16,348 nucleotides of DNA from Bacteroidales bacterium UBA3816 (GTDB lineage: Bacteria; Bacteroidota; Bacteroidia; Bacteroidales; P3), in NCBI GenBank assembly GCA_002368955.1, contig DFDY01000003.1, positions 1 to 16,348 on the forward strand. The letters are read 5' to 3'. Made by a program: the position numbers and the translations under genes. The first letter of the stretch is position 1. Every line of letters begins with the position of its first letter. A model generated the notes under the pieces. The model was not told the origin of the DNA and searched no databases. It saw only the letters and a list, made by a program, of their open reading frames with translations. Below are positions 14,513 through 16,348 of the stretch, in pieces.

Positions 14513-15139
14513 ATGAAAGAGTTGAAAAAAGTTATCGTTGTTTTGGTCGCCCTGCTGACCACTTTTGTGGCCTCCGCACAAGAAAAGAAAGGCGGTTTCG
14601 CCCTTGAATTAGGATTGGGACAATCCCAGTTTGGCAACTACTCAGCCATGTCGGCCTTTGCCGACCCCACCGAGGGCTATGACTTCCTCCCCGCCGAACA
14701 CATCACGGCTGGCTACTACAATGGCAACGGCTGGTTCTATGGACTTACGTTAGGAGTGAGAAGCGGAAATACCGTCTTTCAGAACCTCAATGAGAATTTC
14801 GCAGACTTTAGCTTCCTGCTGGACATCCGCGACTACTTCAAGCTAACCGACAAGATGGAACTGGAAGTCGGCGTGGCCGGAGGCCTGCTGATGCACAAAA
14901 ACTTCTTCGACTACATGGACCAGCACTATTCTCCCACGCGCCTGGGCTATGAGGGGCACCTGACCCTGGGCCTCAATTACCTCTTCAAAGAGGGTCACTA
15001 CCTGGGCATCCGCGCCATGATTCCCCAGTTCGGAACCCTCATGGATGCCCCCGCTGGGTTGCCCGAAGGCCTCACACCCAATTCCAGAATCATGCTCTCC
15101 GGCTGTACCCTCCAGCTGAACTACGGCATTAGATTCTAA
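14513..15139 (+). CDS. Small exported outer-membrane beta-barrel-like protein
   Basis: The 208-residue protein has a signal peptide (1-22, MKELKKVIVVLVALLTTFVA then SA, before QEKK) and a mature part made of short alternating amphipathic strands separated by Gly/Asn/Asp turns: GFALELGLGQSQFGN, WFYGLTLGVRSGN, MELEVGVAGGLLM, YEGHLTLGLNYLF and LQLNYGIRF. It ends in an aromatic Phe preceded by alternating residues (the C-terminal beta-signal), as in 8-stranded OMP barrels. No family name can be given. It lies 59 bp after the previous gene, with the hairpin at 14460-14476 in between, and about 110 bp before the lipoprotein gene. It may be a porin-like, adhesin-like or structural protein. Confidence 0.78.
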   Translation: MKELKKVIVVLVALLTTFVASAQEKKGGFALELGLGQSQFGNYSAMSAFADPTEGYDFLPAEHITAGYYNGNGWFYGLTLGVRSGNTVFQNLNENFADFSFLLDIRDYFKLTDKMELEVGVAGGLLMHKNFFDYMDQHYSPTRLGYEGHLTLGLNYLFKEGHYLGIRAMIPQFGTLMDAPAGLPEGLTPNSRIMLSGCTLQLNYGIRF

Positions 15140-15251
15140 GCCCCTCATGCCCAGTGGTATCATATAAATGCCCAAGGAGAGTGGTCTATACAATAAAACA
15201 ATTAAAACATAGTTATTGATAAATACAACAAATATCCAAAAATATCTAACA

Positions 15252-15869
15252 ATGAACGCAACAATTAGAACCCTCGCCACCCTCGCCGTGGCCGCAACGC
15301 TGGCTATGGCCGGCTGCAAGAAAGACGATGTCAGCCCCATCACCCCCAACAGTCCCGACAACCCGGGCGAAGAACCCATTGAAAACATCTACGTAGGCAC
15401 CACATGGGAAGCCCATTTGGAGAACCAGTTCTTCTATCAAGGCATTGAAGAAGACGTCACCTATGACGTGACACTGGATTTCCTTGATTCCGTCAATGCC
15501 GAACTGTTCCACGACATCTATGTCTACCTACCCCAGTACCCTGCCTATTCGCAAGGCGATAATGAGACAGAGAGCCTCACCTACGAGTTCTTTGGCGACA
15601 CAGTGGTGCTTTACGGCACCTATGTCGATGAGGAAAACGGCGACACCGTTGATTACAAATACGACATAACCCACGACAAGGTGGCCAACACCCTGACCAT
15701 GGTGTTGGACGATGCCGACATGCGCGATATTATGGGGACCGACACCATCGTCTTCACCCCTCGTGCAAATGCAGCGTCCAAGAACAGCATCATCGGCAAC
15801 GGCACCCTCAACAGCCGCAACCGTTGGCAGAAACTGATGGACAAGATTGCCGCAGCCATTGAGAAGTAA
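15252..15869 (+). CDS. Putative surface lipoprotein of unknown function
   Basis: The 205-residue protein has a lipoprotein signal (hydrophobic 7-21, MAGC, Cys22). The residues after the cysteine are KKDDVS, which fit the K-(D/E)-(D/E) pattern of Bacteroidetes lipoprotein export signals, so surface exposure is possible. A Pro/Asn-rich tether (about 26-45) precedes a beta-rich domain (about 46-180, including EDVTYDVTLDFLDS, ESLTYEFFGDTVVLYGTYVD, VDYKYDITHD and NTLTMVLDD) that suggests a small barrel or lipocalin-like fold. It ends with a helical tail (WQKLMDKIAAAIEK). A TTG upstream at 15216 keeps the frame open, but the ATG at 15252 gives the proper lipoprotein signal. It precedes the C10 peptidase gene by 24 bp. 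Confidence 0.8.
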   Translation: MNATIRTLATLAVAATLAMAGCKKDDVSPITPNSPDNPGEEPIENIYVGTTWEAHLENQFFYQGIEEDVTYDVTLDFLDSVNAELFHDIYVYLPQYPAYSQGDNETESLTYEFFGDTVVLYGTYVDEENGDTVDYKYDITHDKVANTLTMVLDDADMRDIMGTDTIVFTPRANAASKNSIIGNGTLNSRNRWQKLMDKIAAAIEK

Positions 15870-15893
15870 CGACAGACACAAAAGAGACTCCTG

Positions 15894-16348
15894 ATGAAAA
15901 CCATAAGGACAATAACCCTGACAGCCATGGCGGTGTTGCTCACCAGTGCCGCCATGGCTTCTCCTGTGTCGCCGAAACGCGCTGCTGCGGTGGCACACAA
16001 TTTCTTCGGCTCCCTCTGCGGGGCCAAAAGCACCCTGCAAGACCTCAGCCAAGAGTGGCCTTATGACGGAATGTATCTTTTCGTGGGCAGCCAAGGGGGC
16101 TTTGTGCTGGTCGCTGCCGACGATGCAGTCCGCCCCATCCTGGGCTATTCGCCCAGCGGCTCCCTCGACCCTCATAATCTTCCCACCCCCTTGCAGCAGT
16201 GGCTGCAGGCCTACCAGCAGGAAATAAACGCCCTCCGCGAGGCCAAAAGTACGCCCTGTGCGGCTTATGCCCCCGAATGGTATGCCCTTGAGAACAACCT
16301 TATGCCCAAGGACAGCGTTTCTGGCGGCGTGGAGCCCCTGCTGACCAC
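15894..16348 (+). CDS. C10 family (streptopain-like) peptidase, N-terminal prodomain fragment
   Basis: The reading frame stays open to the end of the window (151 complete codons). It begins with a signal peptide (1-22, MKTIRTITLTAMAVLLTSAA then MA). The Spi/streptopain propeptide pattern follows: RAAAVAHNFFG (29-39), YLFVGSQGGFVLVAADDAVR (61-80) and PILGYSPSG (81-89). The helical end of the prodomain comes next (about 100-117), and then VEPLLT (146-151), the sequence just before the mature enzyme in this family. The catalytic Cys and His lie beyond the window, so activity cannot be judged. Family members are secreted cysteine proteases that cleave the propeptide to activate. The gene is 24 bp after the lipoprotein gene, on the same strand. 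Confidence 0.87.
   Translation, partial: MKTIRTITLTAMAVLLTSAAMASPVSPKRAAAVAHNFFGSLCGAKSTLQDLSQEWPYDGMYLFVGSQGGFVLVAADDAVRPILGYSPSGSLDPHNLPTPLQQWLQAYQQEINALREAKSTPCAAYAPEWYALENNLMPKDSVSGGVEPLLT

Noticed and set aside
1..16348. CRISPR arrays, tRNA or rRNA genes, insertion sequences
   Set aside because: No regularly spaced repeats, cloverleaf-like sequence, rRNA-conserved stretches or transposase motifs were seen on reading both strands.

Overview
The window looks like chromosomal DNA from a Bacteroidales bacterium (gut, rumen or oral Prevotella/Muribaculum-like type; the genus cannot be fixed from the sequence). The evidence is a textbook Bacteroidetes promoter (TTG, 19 bp, TAnnTTTG at 7543-7572), A-rich translation starts without Shine-Dalgarno sequences, signal peptides ending in A-Q, an outer-membrane protein built as CarboxypepD_reg, plug and barrel, and a C10 (streptopain-type) peptidase prodomain. 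Most genes are moderately GC-rich; the restriction-modification pair at 1500-4001 is visibly more AT-rich.

The left half (1-7085) is all on the minus strand. In order of transcription it holds: (a) a three-gene envelope-polysaccharide cluster, Wzz-like co-polymerase (7085-6189), O-antigen ligase/polymerase-like membrane protein (6176-4731) and an exported NlpC/P60 peptidase (4734-4114), the last two overlapping by ATGA; (b) a type II restriction-modification pair, a XamI-family endonuclease (4001-3027) followed 3 bp later by an N6-adenine methyltransferase (3023-1500); (c) an ECF sigma factor (1297-803), an overlapping one-TM putative anti-sigma partner (819-145) and the start of a secreted protein that leaves the window (118-1).

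A 578-bp divergent gap (7086-7663) separates the halves. It contains a terminator-like hairpin, an imperfect GC-rich palindrome, the strong promoter and a 22-bp inverted repeat lying over the expected transcription start.

The right half (7664-16348) is all on the plus strand and may be one long operon or two. It begins with an ABC ATPase, a six-TM permease, a DUF2807-like lipoprotein, a YtrA-type GntR repressor and an 808-residue plug/barrel outer-membrane protein. These are followed by a CarboxypepD_reg exported protein, a small barrel protein, a lipoprotein with a possible surface-export signal and the start of a C10 peptidase. The tight spacing up to 13064 and the operator-like repeat suggest a self-regulated module spanning the envelope: an inner-membrane transporter, a lipoprotein and an outer-membrane barrel controlled by the embedded repressor. 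This module is the best candidate in the window for an under-described system. Its substrate or inducer cannot be read from the sequence.
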